Assembly: GCA_902492235.1 (NCBI GenBank)
Contig: CABUKS010000009.1
Span: 1-64,000 of the forward strand
Direction: 5' to 3'
Source of the DNA: an uncultured Collinsella sp.
GTDB taxonomy: Bacteria > Actinomycetota > Coriobacteriia > Coriobacteriales > Coriobacteriaceae
Length of the DNA stretch: 64,000 nt
Shown here piece by piece: positions 8,951 through 18,180 of the stretch. Position 1 is the first letter of the stretch; each line of letters starts with the position of its first letter. The translations under genes were made by a program, and so were the position numbers. The notes under the pieces are model-generated. The model was not told the DNA's origin, did no database searches, and worked only from the letters and a program-made list of their open reading frames with translations.

Positions 8951-10978
8951 ATGGAACAGAAGGCCAAGGAGGCAGCCTCGCACGCTGCGATTCCTGTGAG
9001 CATCTCGGCGATGCTCGTCACGCTGGGCGTGGTGTACGGCGATATCGGCACCAGCCCCATGTATGTAACCAAGGCGCTCGTTGCCGGCAACGGCGGCATC
9101 GGAAGTGTCACGGAGGAGTTCGTGCTCGGTGCGCTCTCCCTTGTCGTGTGGACGGTCACGCTGCTGACGACCGTCAAGTACGTGCTGATCTCGCTGCGCG
9201 CCGACAACCACGGCGAGGGCGGTATCTTTGCCCTGTACAGCCTGGTCAAGCGTTGCGGCAAGTGGCTCATCATCCCCGCCATGCTGGGTGGCGCCGCGCT
9301 GCTCGCCGACGGCATCCTGACACCTGCCGTTACCGTTACCACGGCCATCGAGGGCCTGCGCACCATCCCGGCAGTCCATGCCGTGCTGGGCGACGATCAG
9401 GGCCGCGTCGTGGCCATCACGCTTGCCATCATCATTGTGCTCTTCTTGGTGCAGCGCATCGGCACGGCCAAGATCGGCCGTGCCTTTGGCCCCATCATGA
9501 CGCTGTGGTTTCTGTTCCTGGGCGGTACGGGTCTGTTCTTTGTCTTCCAGCACCCCGCGGTGCTGCTGTGCCTCAACCCGCTGCGCGGCATCGCCTTTTT
9601 GCTGAGCCCCAACAACCATGCGGGCATCATGATTCTGGGCAGCTGCTTCCTTGCCACCACCGGTGCCGAGGCGCTCTACTCCGACATGGGCCACGTCGGC
9701 CGCGGCAACATCTACGCTACCTGGCCGTTCGTTAAGTGCTGCCTGCTGCTGTCCTATATGGGGCAGGGCGCTTGGCTTATGAACAACGCTGCCAACCCCG
9801 AGCTCATGGGCATTGCCGACCTCAACCCGTTCTACCAGATGCTCGCCCCGGGCCTGCGCCCGTTTGCCGTCGGCCTTTCCACCGTCGCGGCCATCATTGC
9901 CTCGCAGGCGCTCATCACCGGCGCATTCTCGCTGGTGTCTGAGGCCAGCCGCCTGGACCTCATGCCGCACATGCAGGTTTTCTATCCTGCCGAGACCAAG
10001 GGCCAGCTCTATATTCCCATGGTCAACAACGTCATGCTTGTGGGCTGCGTCATCGTGGTGCTGCTGTTCCAGAGCTCGGCGCACATGGAGGCCGCTTACG
10101 GCTTGGCGATCACCCTGACCATGATGTGCACGACGCTGCTGCTCTTCTTCTACTTGCATGTCGATCGCGGCCTTAAGGTCGCCCCGTATATCTTCGTTGC
10201 GTTCTTCCTTATGCTCGAGGGCTTCTTCTTTGTGAGTTCGCTCACCAAGTTCTTCCACGGCGGCTACTTCACCATCCTCATGGCTGCACTCATCATGGGC
10301 ATTATGGTGTGCTGGTACAACGGCACGGCGGTCGAGCAGCGCCAGTTTACGCTGCTGCCGCTGCGCAGCTACCTGCCGCAGCTCAAGCGCCTGCGCGACG
10401 ACGACCGTTACGAGCGCATGAGCGACAACGTCGTGTACCTGACCAAGGACACCCATACCGACTACATCGACCGCGATATCGTCTATTCGATCTTGGACAA
10501 GCATCCCAAGCGCGCCCGCGCCTGGTGGTTTGTGAATGTTGAGACTATGGACGAACCGCACACCTTTGCCTATTCGGTCGAGACGTTCGGCACCGACTAC
10601 GTGTTCCGCGTGCATCTGTACCTGGGCTACAAGATCAACCAGCGCGTCAATGCCTACCTGCGTCAGGTTGTTCAGGACCTGGCTGCCACCGGCGAGCTGC
10701 CGCCGCAGACGCATGACTACTCGGTCTACAAGGATCCGGGTAACATCGGTACGTTCAAGTTCGTCCTGATCCGTAAGCTTCTGGCGCCCGAAAGCGATGT
10801 GGAGCCCAGCGAGCGTACGGCCATCACGCTCAAGTACATCATCCGCCGTGCCGCCGGCACGCCTGCACGCTGGTACGGCCTGGAGAACTCCAACGTGAGC
10901 TTTGAGTACGTGCCGCTGTTCACCAAGTTCAAGGCTGTGAATAAGATGCAGCGCCTGGCCCCCAACGAGCGGCCGTAG
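8951..10978 (+). CDS. kup: KUP family potassium uptake protein
   Basis: A 675-residue potassium transporter, normally a proton symporter in the cytoplasmic membrane. VVYGDIGTSPMYV near residue 27 is the Kup signature, and about 12 hydrophobic helices run to about residue 470. A soluble C-terminal domain of about 200 residues follows (YLTKDTHTDYIDRDIVYSILDKHPKRARAWWF). ATG 8951 has GGAGG ten bases upstream; a TTG at 8933 overlaps that site. TATAAT at 8910-8915 is a possible -10 box, without a clear -35. The next genes are a small membrane protein and a KdpDE-like two-component pair, which suggests control by potassium or osmotic state. Confidence 0.93.
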   Translation: MEQKAKEAASHAAIPVSISAMLVTLGVVYGDIGTSPMYVTKALVAGNGGIGSVTEEFVLGALSLVVWTVTLLTTVKYVLISLRADNHGEGGIFALYSLVKRCGKWLIIPAMLGGAALLADGILTPAVTVTTAIEGLRTIPAVHAVLGDDQGRVVAITLAIIIVLFLVQRIGTAKIGRAFGPIMTLWFLFLGGTGLFFVFQHPAVLLCLNPLRGIAFLLSPNNHAGIMILGSCFLATTGAEALYSDMGHVGRGNIYATWPFVKCCLLLSYMGQGAWLMNNAANPELMGIADLNPFYQMLAPGLRPFAVGLSTVAAIIASQALITGAFSLVSEASRLDLMPHMQVFYPAETKGQLYIPMVNNVMLVGCVIVVLLFQSSAHMEAAYGLAITLTMMCTTLLLFFYLHVDRGLKVAPYIFVAFFLMLEGFFFVSSLTKFFHGGYFTILMAALIMGIMVCWYNGTAVEQRQFTLLPLRSYLPQLKRLRDDDRYERMSDNVVYLTKDTHTDYIDRDIVYSILDKHPKRARAWWFVNVETMDEPHTFAYSVETFGTDYVFRVHLYLGYKINQRVNAYLRQVVQDLAATGELPPQTHDYSVYKDPGNIGTFKFVLIRKLLAPESDVEPSERTAITLKYIIRRAAGTPARWYGLENSNVSFEYVPLFTKFKAVNKMQRLAPNERP

Positions 10979-11047
10979 TCGACGCTTGAGGTTTGCCTGC
11001 GAACGGGCGGGTTTGTATTGACGGGGATTGAGTCCTGGGAGGAAACC

Positions 11048-11242
11048 ATGGATGCAAAGGTGCTTGACGGTTGCGATTTTGCGACCGAGCTGGTGCGTGA
11101 GGCGCGCGTCGACGCCGCCGAAGATCGGTTCTTTACGAATCGTGCCAACATGGACATGGCCGACCGTGTGATCTCGATCGTGGTGACGCTGCTTGTCGCG
11201 GCGTGCGTGTGCGCACTGCTCGCGCACGTGCTGTTTGTCTAA
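11048..11242 (+). CDS. Small single-helix membrane protein, unknown function
   Basis: A predicted 64-residue protein with a charged, acidic N-terminal half and one C-terminal transmembrane helix (VISIVVTLLVAACVCALLAHVLFV). GGGAGG sits seven bases before ATG 11048, a good sign that it is translated. It lies 69 bases after kup and before the histidine kinase, with a terminator-like hairpin between it and the kinase. I do not recognise a family. It might be a small partner of Kup or of the kinase, as KdpF is for KdpABC, but it is not similar to KdpF in sequence that I can see. Confidence 0.6.
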   Translation: MDAKVLDGCDFATELVREARVDAAEDRFFTNRANMDMADRVISIVVTLLVAACVCALLAHVLFV

Positions 11243-11287
11243 CGACCGCAGGCTGCAAAGGCTATACACTTGGAACCACCACAAGGG

Positions 11288-11328
11288 AAACCACCACAAA
11301 GGTGCCTGTCCCTTTGTGGTGGTTTTTG
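11288..11328 (+). terminator. Rho-independent terminator/repeat between the small protein and the histidine kinase gene
   Basis: AACCACCACAAAGG pairs with CCTTTGTGGTGGTT and ends in TTTTTG. An extra partial copy (GGAACCACCACAAGGG) lies just before. The inner part GG-tgcctgt-CCCTTTG resembles the loop of the AATGTGACAAAG palindromes. Confidence 0.8.
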
Positions 11329-11353
11329 TTTTTGAGAGAGGGGCGGGGCGCTG

Positions 11354-12979
11354 ATGGACGTCCGTACGGACGGCGATATTGCCGATAGCTTTTGGTGGCG
11401 GCGCACAACGCTGACGCGCCGCACTCCTCTGTATGACGCCTGCGTATCGGTGGGGCTGCTGGTCGCGGCGACGATTGTGGGCGCGCTGCTCGACCATCCG
11501 GGTCTCGCGCCGAGCATCATGATCGTCTATGTGTTCGCCGTTCAGCTGTGCGCATTCTTTACCTGGAGTCGCCTGTATTGCTTGCTGAGCTCGGCTGCCG
11601 CCGTGGCGCTCTACAACTTCTTGTTTGTCGACCCGCGCTACTCGCTGTCGCTTATCGACCGCGGCTATCCCGGCATGTTCTTCATCATGTTCGTGGTCTC
11701 GCTCGTGTCGAGCTCGATTGCGTTGGCCCTGCGCCGCGCCTTGGCACAGGCTGCCGCCAGCGACCGCCGCACGCATATGGTGCTCGAGACCAACCGCATG
11801 CTGCAGCGGTGCGCCGATCAGCATCAGATCGTTCACGCCATGGCCACGCAGCTGGCGCGTCTTTCGGGCTGTCCGGTCGTGTGGTACAGCGCCGACGCCG
11901 AGGGCGATGACCTGCTGCCGCGTGCGACGTACACAGCCGTGGGCGATGCCGCCCCGGTACACGAGCTGGCGCCGCAGATGCCGCCGCGGCTCTCGGCGTC
12001 CGCCTATGTGGGAACGCCGCTCGACGCCACGTTTGGCGGCTCGGCGTTTTATGGCATCTACCTGACGGTTCGCACGGGCGACGGCTTCGTGCACTCGGGC
12101 GACCCCGCCTCGGTGGTGGGCGTGCTGGCTATCGTTGCCGAGCCCGACGTGCTGACGCACGAGGAGCGGACACTTGCCGATGCCATCGTGAGCGAAGGCG
12201 AGCTGGCACTCGATCGCGCCCGCGCCATGGAGGCCCGCGAGGAGGCGGCGGTGCTCGCCAAAAACGAGCAGCTGCGCGCCAACCTGCTGCGCTCCATCTC
12301 GCATGATCTGCGCACGCCGCTTACCAGCATTTCGGGCAATGCCGACGTGCTGCTCGACCAGGGTTCGACCGGCACCGCGGTGCTCGATGCCCAGACGCGC
12401 CGCTGCCTGCTTCTATCCATTCGCTCGGATGCGCTGTGGCTCAACGCCACCGTCGAGAATCTGCTCGCTATCACCAAGCTCGAGGGCGGCGGCATGCATC
12501 TGTCGGCCACGCTCGAGCTCATGGACGATATCGTCGAGGAGGCGCTGCGCCACGTAAGTCCGGCCGTGCGCGAGCACGATCTTAAGGTGGTGGCGTGCGA
12601 TGAGCCGGCGCTCGTCAACGTCGACGCGCGCCTGATGGTACAGCTCGTGGTGAACCTGGTGAACAATGCCATCACCTATACGCCCACAGGCTCGCATATC
12701 GTGATTTCGATTGGCGTCGACGATGGGCACGTGACGTGCTCGGTAGCCGATGACGGCCCGGGCATTGCGCCCGAGGACCGCGAGCGAATTTTTGAGTCGT
12801 TCTATACCGCCAACCATGGTCTGGCCGACAGCCACCGCAGCGTGGGCTTGGGTCTTTCGCTCTGCCGTTCCATTGCGTTGGCGCATGGCGGTAGCATAGA
12901 GGTTGCCGCGGCGGACCCGCACGGTTCGGTCTTTACGATTGAACTTCCCGCCGCCGACGTTTCGTTTGATAAGGAGTAG
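11354..12979 (+). CDS. KdpD-like sensor histidine kinase lacking the N-terminal KdpD/Usp domains
   Basis: A 541-residue membrane kinase. Residues 27-128 form four close helices of the DUF4118 type, with YNFLFVDPRYSLSL matching the KdpD linker between helices. A GAF-like region follows (about 140-285). The HisKA box SISHDLRTPLTSI carries phospho-acceptor His317. The catalytic domain shows LVNNAITYTP (N box), DDGPGIAPEDRERIFE and GLGLSLCRSIALAHGG. Classical KdpD is near 900 residues, with a cytoplasmic KdpD domain and a Usp domain before the helices; both are absent here. The response regulator follows at a five-base gap. No kdpFABC genes are nearby, so kup may be the target (inference). Confidence 0.88.
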   Translation: MDVRTDGDIADSFWWRRTTLTRRTPLYDACVSVGLLVAATIVGALLDHPGLAPSIMIVYVFAVQLCAFFTWSRLYCLLSSAAAVALYNFLFVDPRYSLSLIDRGYPGMFFIMFVVSLVSSSIALALRRALAQAAASDRRTHMVLETNRMLQRCADQHQIVHAMATQLARLSGCPVVWYSADAEGDDLLPRATYTAVGDAAPVHELAPQMPPRLSASAYVGTPLDATFGGSAFYGIYLTVRTGDGFVHSGDPASVVGVLAIVAEPDVLTHEERTLADAIVSEGELALDRARAMEAREEAAVLAKNEQLRANLLRSISHDLRTPLTSISGNADVLLDQGSTGTAVLDAQTRRCLLLSIRSDALWLNATVENLLAITKLEGGGMHLSATLELMDDIVEEALRHVSPAVREHDLKVVACDEPALVNVDARLMVQLVVNLVNNAITYTPTGSHIVISIGVDDGHVTCSVADDGPGIAPEDRERIFESFYTANHGLADSHRSVGLGLSLCRSIALAHGGSIEVAAADPHGSVFTIELPAADVSFDKE

Positions 12980-12983
12980 CGCC

Positions 12984-13697
12984 GTGTCGAACTCTGCCGT
13001 AAAACCGCTCATCTTGGTCGTTGAGGACGACCCAGCTGTTCGCAACCTTATCGTTGCTGCGCTCGAGGCGCACGGCTTGCGCCATATGGCCGTGGAGACC
13101 GCCCATGCCGCCATCGCCGCCGCCTCATCGCAGGCACCGAGTATTGTGCTGCTCGATCTGGGCCTGCCCGATATGGATGGTGTCAAGGTGGTGGAGTCGG
13201 TGCGCGCATGGTCGGGTATGCCGATTATTGTGGTTTCGGCGCGCAGCGAGGATGCGGACAAGATTCGCGCGCTCGATGCCGGCGCCGACGACTACCTGAC
13301 CAAGCCGTTTTCGGTCGAGGAGCTGCTCGCGCGCATTCGCACGACGCTCAGGCGCCTTTCGTATGCGCAAACGGGCGGCGTTGCCTCCGAGGGCTCGTTC
13401 GATACCGGTGAGCTGCATATCGATTTTGATGCCGGCATCGCCGCGATGGATGGCGAGGAGCTGCATCTGACGCCGATCGAGTACAAGCTCCTGTGCCTGC
13501 TAGCGCATAACGCCGACAAGGTGCTGACGCACCAGTTTATCCTGCACGAGATTTGGGGCACGGCAACCAAGAGCGACCTGGCGAGCCTGCGTGTCTTTAT
13601 GGGCACGCTGCGCAAGAAGATCGAGTCCGACCCTGCGCATCCGCGCTATATCCAAACGCACGTGGGCATCGGTTACCGACTGGTCACCCAAGGATAG
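12984..13697 (+). CDS. KdpE-like OmpR/PhoB-family response regulator
   Basis: A 237-residue DNA-binding response regulator. The receiver domain (residues 9-120) has acidic pair Asp15-Asp16, phospho-acceptor Asp58 in LLDLGLPDMDG, and Lys107 in LTKPF. The winged-helix output domain shows LTPIEYKLLCLLAHNADKVLTHQFIL and ends in VGIGYRLV, the usual OmpR-family close. The start is GTG 12984, because AAGGAG (overlapping the kinase stop) is seven bases upstream. It is cotranscribed with the histidine kinase. Confidence 0.9.
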   Translation: MSNSAVKPLILVVEDDPAVRNLIVAALEAHGLRHMAVETAHAAIAAASSQAPSIVLLDLGLPDMDGVKVVESVRAWSGMPIIVVSARSEDADKIRALDAGADDYLTKPFSVEELLARIRTTLRRLSYAQTGGVASEGSFDTGELHIDFDAGIAAMDGEELHLTPIEYKLLCLLAHNADKVLTHQFILHEIWGTATKSDLASLRVFMGTLRKKIESDPAHPRYIQTHVGIGYRLVTQG

Positions 13698-13722
13698 GCC
13701 GGCATCCGCCATCCCACTATGA

Positions 13723-13786
13723 GTTGCGGTGAAATAGTTCCTGTTTGGGCCTTTACCAGGCTTTTTAGGAACTATTCCACCACAAC
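13723..13786. terminator. Long inverted repeat between convergent genes, probably a two-way terminator
   Basis: GTTGCGGTGAAATAGTTCCT at 13723-13742 pairs with 13767-13786 with two mismatches, around a 24-base loop that itself holds CCTTT-accagg-CTTTTT. It ends four bases from the stop of the convergent rlmKL gene. Confidence 0.65.
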
Positions 13787-13790
13787 TTTG

Positions 13791-16349
13791 TTATTTGCCC
13801 TTGGGCTTGCTGGCGTAGAACTTCTTCTTTTTGGGCTTGCCGGCGCAGGCAGGCTTGCCGTCGCCGCGCGGCCCTCGGTCGCCGGTCTGCGCGTGCGCGG
13901 GCGCCGTTGCACGGGGCTTGCGGGCCTCGGGGTTGCGCAGCTCTTCGGTTCGCTCGGCAATCTCCTCAGCGCTAAAGCCGACCTCGGCCATGGCGTCCTC
14001 GATGGGTAGGCGGCGCACGATATAGCAATGATGCACCTTCTGGTTGCGCGCGAAATCCTCGGGGATGGTCTGCGCCGTAATGTCCTCCAGCACGACGCCC
14101 GCGCGTGCGAGCTTGCGCGTCTCGGGGCGGAAGCCGCGCAGGTTGCAGCTAAAGATGGCATGGCCGCCCTGTGCGAGCAGGCGAGATACGCCGGCCAAAA
14201 GCTCAACATGGTCGCGCTGGACATCCCAGGTGCGGCGGCCCATCTTGGACGAGTTCGAGAACGTGGGCGGGTCGACAAAGATCAGGTCCCAGCGGTTGCG
14301 CGTCTGGCGCTGATCGCGAATCCAAGCGAGTACGTCGTCGCGCACAAAATGATGCTGCGGACCCACAAAGCCGTTCTGGCGCATATTGCGCTCGGCCCAG
14401 TCCAGATAAGTGTTGGAGAGGTCGACCGTCACGGTCTCCTCGACGCCGCCATCGGCCGCGTAGCAGGTGGCGGTGCCGGTGTAGGCGAACAGGTTGAGGA
14501 AGCGCCGCGCCTGCTTGGCATGCTCGCGCACCAGGTTGCGGGTGACGCGGTGGTCCAGGAAGATGCCCACATCCAGGTAGTCGTCAAAGTTGACGGCAAA
14601 GGTGAGCCCGCCCTCTTCGATGAGTGGCAGGCGACGGCGAGCGATGTTGGCGCGCTCGCCCGATGCGCCCTTGCCGGCGCCCTGCTTGCCGTACTGCGAG
14701 CCGCCACGTGAGCGCATGCGGGCCTTGGCGTGCACATGCTCGGCGGGAACATCTAGGATGCGCGGTGCGATGGCCAGAATGTCGAGCATGCGGGCCTGGG
14801 CCAGTGCGGGGTCGATGGTCTTGGGCGCAGCGTATTCGGCGATGACGAGCCAGCGGCCCGGCGTCTGCGGGCAGCCCTCGTACAGGTCGATGGCGGCGGA
14901 GTAGTCGGGCAGGTCGGCATCGTAGACGCGATAGCAGCTCACGCCCTCGCGCTTGGCCCACTTGCGACGCAGGCGGGCGTTCTTGCGCAGGCGGTTGGCG
15001 AACTGCTCGGACTCCGGGATGAGCACGGGCAGCGGCTTGCCGTCGCCCAGGTCGAGTGTGGCGGCAGGTTCGGGCATGGGGGTGTTGGCGGCTTCGTCTT
15101 GAGCGTCTGCGGTCTGCTCCTCGGCATCTGTGCTGGTCGCAGCTTCAAATGCGGCGGCGGCGTGGTCGAGCGAGGGCCAAACCTCAATAGCCGCCTCCTC
15201 GTTATTGGGCATGACGGCGATCGAGCGCGCGGGCTCGGCATGGAGCGCGCGGGCCATAAGTCCATCGCGGGTGAGCGCGGCGACCGGCGCGGCGGTAAGC
15301 TCGGGCGCGCGGCGCAGCTCGCCGATGAGTGTCATGGCGTCGTGCATGAGCGAAAGCGGGGTCTCGGTGGTGTCTGCGACCACGGCGGCACCGGCGACGG
15401 CGCCCGCGTGGTCCAGTACGGTGGCGGACTTGGCGGCGCAAAAGTCGACAAAACGCTTGTAGCCGGCACACTTGACCATGCGCTCGGCAGTCTTGCGGGC
15501 GGCGGGGTCGATGTCTACGGCCACGATGCGCGCCTGCCGCTCGCGCGCTGCCGCCTCGCGCTCGCGCGCCTCGGCAAGCAGCTGCTCCCACAGGGCGGCA
15601 TCATGCAGCTGCCAGCCCTCAAAACCCCAGTGCTCGCGTGCAAAACCCGGGGCGCGGTCAGTCAGAATGTTCACGGCTTCCAGCAGCAGACCGCCGCCGG
15701 CGCACGAGGCGTCGACCAGCGTAGGCAGGGCTTCGTTCTCGTAATCGTCGGCCGTCAGCTCGCGCTCGCACAGTGCGGTCCAGCCGACCTGCGCCAGCAC
15801 CAGGGCGGCGTAGTCGGGGCGCAACACGTGCGCGCCCTCGCCGGCACGGGTCGCCGCGGGCGGCAGGCGCTTGAACAGCGGGTCGCCCGAAAGGTCCAGG
15901 CTGATGCTCGCGCGGCGCTGGCGCAGCGAAAGCAGTAGGTGAACATCGGGGTCGGCGGCATCGACGTCGGCGCGACGGCCCGTGGTCTCGGCCAGGCGGT
16001 CGCACAGCGCGTCCTTGGCGCGCAGGGCCGAGAAGCGCGTGTTGCGCAGCTGCTCGGTCACGCCGCGGGCGGTGATGGCGATGGTAGCGCCGGGGCGGAC
16101 GATGCTCTCCCAGGCGATGTCGTAAACGCTATCGTACAGTTCATCGGCATCCTGCGCCTCAAAGCGCCCGAGCACCACGAACACGCGGCTCGCCAGGCGC
16201 GACCACAGGCATGCTCGGTAGCCTTGCTCGAGCTCGCCCTCAAATGTAGCGCGGCCCTTCAGCCGGCGAACATGCGAAAGCCCGAGGCGTTTAAGCTCAT
16301 CGGCGAGTGCGGACTCAAAGCCCTCGGGGCAGCTTGCGTAAAATTCCAT
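13791..16349 (-). CDS. rlmKL: Bifunctional 23S rRNA (guanine-N2 and guanine-N7) methyltransferase RlmKL
   Basis: An 852-residue protein with the RlmL-RlmK layout. The N-terminal THUMP domain (FYASCPEGFESALADELKRLGL to about residue 160) leads into an RlmL-type methyltransferase, with the ancient SCAGGGLLLEA motif near residue 220. A C-terminal RlmK/RlmI-type domain has LNLFAYTGTATCYAADGG and FVDPPTFSNSSKM. The family modifies G2445 and G2069 of 23S rRNA (E. coli numbering). A low-complexity stretch (about 400-470, rich in Ala, Glu and Asp) joins the halves, and the C-terminus is Lys-rich. It is longer than E. coli RlmKL (702), mainly because of linker and tail. AGAGAGG precedes ATG 16349. Confidence 0.9.
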   Translation of the reverse strand: MEFYASCPEGFESALADELKRLGLSHVRRLKGRATFEGELEQGYRACLWSRLASRVFVVLGRFEAQDADELYDSVYDIAWESIVRPGATIAITARGVTEQLRNTRFSALRAKDALCDRLAETTGRRADVDAADPDVHLLLSLRQRRASISLDLSGDPLFKRLPPAATRAGEGAHVLRPDYAALVLAQVGWTALCERELTADDYENEALPTLVDASCAGGGLLLEAVNILTDRAPGFAREHWGFEGWQLHDAALWEQLLAEAREREAAARERQARIVAVDIDPAARKTAERMVKCAGYKRFVDFCAAKSATVLDHAGAVAGAAVVADTTETPLSLMHDAMTLIGELRRAPELTAAPVAALTRDGLMARALHAEPARSIAVMPNNEEAAIEVWPSLDHAAAAFEAATSTDAEEQTADAQDEAANTPMPEPAATLDLGDGKPLPVLIPESEQFANRLRKNARLRRKWAKREGVSCYRVYDADLPDYSAAIDLYEGCPQTPGRWLVIAEYAAPKTIDPALAQARMLDILAIAPRILDVPAEHVHAKARMRSRGGSQYGKQGAGKGASGERANIARRRLPLIEEGGLTFAVNFDDYLDVGIFLDHRVTRNLVREHAKQARRFLNLFAYTGTATCYAADGGVEETVTVDLSNTYLDWAERNMRQNGFVGPQHHFVRDDVLAWIRDQRQTRNRWDLIFVDPPTFSNSSKMGRRTWDVQRDHVELLAGVSRLLAQGGHAIFSCNLRGFRPETRKLARAGVVLEDITAQTIPEDFARNQKVHHCYIVRRLPIEDAMAEVGFSAEEIAERTEELRNPEARKPRATAPAHAQTGDRGPRGDGKPACAGKPKKKKFYASKPKGK

Positions 16350-16424
16350 GGGTGACCTCTCTGGTTGCGTCGCTCCATTATATGATGGATGCTTCGTTTG
16401 CCCTTATCCTCGAAAGGAACCCAT

Positions 16425-17252
16425 ATGATTGATGCGTGCCCCGAATCCGCTGTGCTCTTTTTTGATGTAGACGGCACACTGACGTCGTTCGATCCCGACG
16501 ATATGACCGATAAGGACTTCAATGCGGTCCACCCGTCGAAGGCCGTTGTCGATGCATTTGGTCGTCTGCGCAGTGCGGGCCACCAAGCATTTATCTGCAC
16601 GGGGCGTCCCTTGTGGCTGATTGCCGATGGCCTGCGTGCTTTGGAGCCTGCGGGTGTCGTTGCCATGGCGGGAGCCACGCTCGAGGTCGAGGGCCGCGTG
16701 GTACACGAGGACTGCTTTGGCGAGGACGTTATCGAGGAGCTTGCACGCCGTATGGCCGTGGCAGGGATTGAGGCCTTTTTCGAGACCAACGTGGCTACTT
16801 TTGCCCTGGAACCCGCGGGTGTTGAGCAGTCGTCTCTGATCGGCACTTCTGTGGTGCACAGCGCCGAGGAAATGCGCGTCGACGGCAGTCTGCGCGTGGG
16901 CAAGGTATGCCTCAATGTGCCCAGTTTGGCTCGCGTAGTCAACGATGACGGCTTTATCGAGCGCTATTTTGAGGCCTGTAACACCGGTGGCCAGAATCGC
17001 GAGCTGAGCCCCAAGGGCATCAACAAGGGCGTGGGCGTGGCGCGAGCGCTGACGTATCTGGGCCGCGAGGGAAATGCGCGCACCTTTGGCTTTGGCGATT
17101 CGGGCAACGACCTGGGCATGCTCGCTGCCGTCGAGACGGCTGTCGCCATGGGCAACGCCATGTCCGAGGTCAAAGCGGTCGCCGACTACGTGACTGACGA
17201 TGTCGCACACGACGGCACCGTCACAGCGATGCAGCATTTCGGCCTCATCTAA
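16425..17252 (+). CDS. HAD-superfamily (Cof-type) hydrolase
   Basis: A 275-residue HAD phosphatase of the Cof/YidA subgroup. LFFDVDGTLTSF near residue 11 is motif I with the nucleophile Asp. TGRPLWL (about 62-66) is motif II, and FGFGDSGNDLGMLAAV with the following AVAMGNAM is motif IV typical of the group. The substrate is probably a sugar phosphate or similar small phosphate ester, but this cannot be read from sequence. GAAAGGA precedes ATG 16425. It is divergent from rlmKL, with about 75 bases between. Confidence 0.88.
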   Translation: MIDACPESAVLFFDVDGTLTSFDPDDMTDKDFNAVHPSKAVVDAFGRLRSAGHQAFICTGRPLWLIADGLRALEPAGVVAMAGATLEVEGRVVHEDCFGEDVIEELARRMAVAGIEAFFETNVATFALEPAGVEQSSLIGTSVVHSAEEMRVDGSLRVGKVCLNVPSLARVVNDDGFIERYFEACNTGGQNRELSPKGINKGVGVARALTYLGREGNARTFGFGDSGNDLGMLAAVETAVAMGNAMSEVKAVADYVTDDVAHDGTVTAMQHFGLI

Positions 17253-17445
17253 TGAATCCCGCGTTCTGGCGTTTGCTCAAACTGTGACTCTTTGCGTTTG
17301 CATGCTCAATCGATTTATTAATCCAAACACTGAGGTGTTTATACCGTTCGCCGAGAAGATAAAAACCCGCAGCTCACGCCTTGATAAACGTAGGTAAAGT
17401 GTTTAGCAGCTTACCGGCCGTATGCAGACGAAAGGAATCAGGCAG

Positions 17446-18150
17446 ATGGCAATCAAGGTGTTCGCTGACGGCGCAAACCTCGAGGGCATGCTCGACATGT
17501 ACGAGAACGGCAACGTTCAGGGTTTCACGACCAACCCGTCCCTTATGAAGAAGGGCGGCGTGACGGATTACCGCGCGTTTGCCAAGGAGGTCCTGGCCCA
17601 CATCACCGATGTATCCGTGTCGTTTGAGGTCTTTGCCGACGACGTCGAGACCATGGAGGTCGAGGCGCGCGAGATCGCTACCTGGGCCGAGAACGTCTAC
17701 GTTAAGATCCCGTGCGTGACCACCAAGGGCGAGTCCACCGCCGAGCTGGTCCGCAAGCTTTCGGCCGACGGCATCAAGGTCAACGTCACTACCATCTTTA
17801 CGCCTGAGCAGGTCGACGAGATGGTCGAGGCCGTTGACGCCGAGACGCCGTCCATCATCTCGCTCTTTGCCGGCCGTATCGCCGACACTGGCGTCGATCC
17901 CATTCCGTTTATGACGGAGTCGGTCAAGAAGGCCGCCGCCAAGCCCAACTGCGAGGTCCTGTGGGCGTCCACGCGCGAGCTCATCAACATTTACCAGGCC
18001 GAGGCCTGCGGTTGCCAGATCATCACGGTGCCCAACAGCATCCTGGCCAAGCGCAAGAACATCGGCCGCGACCCGTACGAGGTCTCGCTCGATACCGTGC
18101 GCGGTTTCGCTAAGGATATCGCCGCTTTGGGCTTCCATATTCTGCCGTAA
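17446..18150 (+). CDS. Transaldolase / fructose-6-phosphate aldolase-like protein
   Basis: A 234-residue class I aldolase of the small transaldolase group (TalC/MipB/Fsa). FADGANLEGM at the start, VQGFTTNPSLMKKGGV, and NVYVKIPCVTTKGE with the Schiff-base Lys (about residue 88) are typical. ISLFAGRIADTGVDP and EVLWASTRELINIYQAE match the later strands. The role is transfer of dihydroxyacetone units in the pentose phosphate pathway or cleavage of fructose 6-phosphate; these cannot be told apart here. AAGGAA lies upstream of ATG 17446. The 193-base upstream gap has a small hairpin, AAACAC-tgag-GTGTTT (17325-17340). Confidence 0.9.
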   Translation: MAIKVFADGANLEGMLDMYENGNVQGFTTNPSLMKKGGVTDYRAFAKEVLAHITDVSVSFEVFADDVETMEVEAREIATWAENVYVKIPCVTTKGESTAELVRKLSADGIKVNVTTIFTPEQVDEMVEAVDAETPSIISLFAGRIADTGVDPIPFMTESVKKAAAKPNCEVLWASTRELINIYQAEACGCQIITVPNSILAKRKNIGRDPYEVSLDTVRGFAKDIAALGFHILP

Positions 18151-18180
18151 CGCGAACACTGGCTGCGCCGTGGGCTGCTC

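Noticed and set aside
8927..12304. An open minus-strand frame of 1,125 codons opposite kup and the histidine kinase
   Set aside because: It is antisense to two well-supported genes, shows no recognisable domain, is rich in His, Arg and Gln, and is explained by high G+C and codon bias.
13791..16349. Split of rlmKL into separate rlmL and rlmK genes
   Set aside because: One frame is open through both domains, and the joining low-complexity linker has the same codon use.
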